Shown: positions 63,474-64,000 of the stretch, piece by piece | Layout of the letters: every line of letters begins with the position of its first letter | Position numbering within the stretch: position 1 is the stretch's first letter | Source of the DNA: Panorpa germanica | Taxonomy: Eukaryota; Arthropoda; Insecta; Mecoptera; Panorpidae | Direction of reading: 5' to 3' | Length of the DNA: 64,000 nucleotides | NCBI GenBank assembly: GCA_963678705.1 | Contig: OY783214.1 | Coordinates: 5,642,001-5,706,000, forward strand | Translations under genes and position numbers: made by a program | Notes under the pieces: generated by a model | Told to the model about the DNA's origin: nothing | What the model saw: only the letters and a program-made list of their open reading frames with translations | Database searches by the model: none

Positions 63474-63860
63474 CAGGTCTGGCAATGAGGAAACGTTGTT
63501 GATGAAAAAGTGGCGCTCTTGCAGGTGCTAGTAAGCGCTATTTATCCAAAATGATCGAAAACATGCTCACACGAAACTATGCGCTAATAAATATGAAGAA
63601 ATCATAAGTCAAAATTACTTTAACATATAATTTATTTATTTATTTATTTATAATATACTCGTATATTTATACAAATTTAATTTATGTATACAGGTATTTT
63701 AAACACAAGTATAATTTTTGAGTAACATTACCATTTAGTAGTTTTTCTAATATCATTTAAAATTGTAAAAGGGATCGACACGATCCCTGCGGAGGAAAAT
63801 ACGAACTACGCGATTAGAACCTCGCTAAGAGCGCCACTTTTAAACGGGTTGCCAGACCTG
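63474..63860. mobile_element. hAT-like MITE, 387 bp
   Basis: The ends are caggtctggcaa and its inverse, exact over 12 bp, and after a diverged spacer the arms match again at aaagtggcgctctt. CAGG-type ends of this length resemble hAT elements. I could not confirm an 8-bp target duplication. It contains a small cgatccct/agggatcg palindrome near 63771-63788. It lies upstream of the first visible exon of the Pro-Glu-rich gene. Confidence 0.65.
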
Positions 63861-64000
63861 CGGTTCCAATGCGTGGACCATATTGTAACTGCGATAAGAC
63901 GATGATTGCCGTATAGATATAAACAAACTGATATTAAATAACCAAATCAATTCATTATAAATTATAACCTAAAAGAAATATTATTATATATGGAGTTTTA
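63861..64000. other. Right edge, nothing recognised
   Basis: AT-rich sequence with no exon visible. It is probably intron or 5' flank of the Pro-Glu-rich gene. Confidence 0.4.

Overview
The window is insect nuclear DNA: AT-rich, with many short GT-AG introns, AATAAA-type polyadenylation sites, two genes of known insect families, and a heavy load of LTR, DNA-transposon, MITE and SINE-like elements. The insect order cannot be fixed from the sequence; recurrent short tactcgta motifs might hint at Lepidoptera, but that is weak. Exon models were built by hand from splice sites and reading-frame continuity.

Left end (1-7000): a probable last exon of a + strand gene (279-338), a foldback repeat with a perfect 34-bp palindrome at its centre (791-1440) joined to a 146-bp tandem array (1412-1848), and a three-exon small-protein gene (3076-3748, + strand, 69 aa, two hydrophobic segments).

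7208-23928 (- strand): a 23-exon gene for a PLEKHA5/6/7-type PH-domain protein, the family of Drosophila kramer. The spliced frame closes exactly at 3458 codons plus stop. It has a Q/H-rich N-terminal region, a PH domain, a giant 3.8-kb exon of disordered sequence, conserved coiled coils, and a probable internal alternative first exon.

24-39 kb: transposon-rich. It holds a PIF/Harbinger-like MITE with TTA target duplication (26939-27443), a young internally deleted BEL/Pao retrotransposon with identical 309-bp LTRs and a 5-bp target duplication (27888-31010), nested inverted-repeat elements (33818-34700), two orphan coding-like + strand exons (36755-36898, 37618-37743), and a PIF/Harbinger derivative with TAA duplications carrying a MADF-domain remnant (38061-38975).

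39406-42626 (- strand): a two-exon, 939-aa protein fusing a Mutator-like DDE transposase-type region to a YqaJ-type PD-(D/E)XK nuclease, with nearly all catalytic-type residues in place.

42.7-55 kb: gene-poor, AT-rich, with two short-TIR MITE families and a SINE-like copy.

55141-60865 (- strand): a complete 21-exon Sra-1/CYFIP gene (1290 aa), the Rac1-binding subunit of the WAVE regulatory complex. 61625-63346 (- strand): the 3' seven exons of a gene for a Pro-Glu-rich protein whose 5' end is outside the window, with a hAT-like MITE just upstream. Sra-1 acts in actin remodelling and PLEKHA/kramer proteins in membrane and cytoskeletal organisation, but they lie about 31 kb apart and nothing here shows co-regulation.
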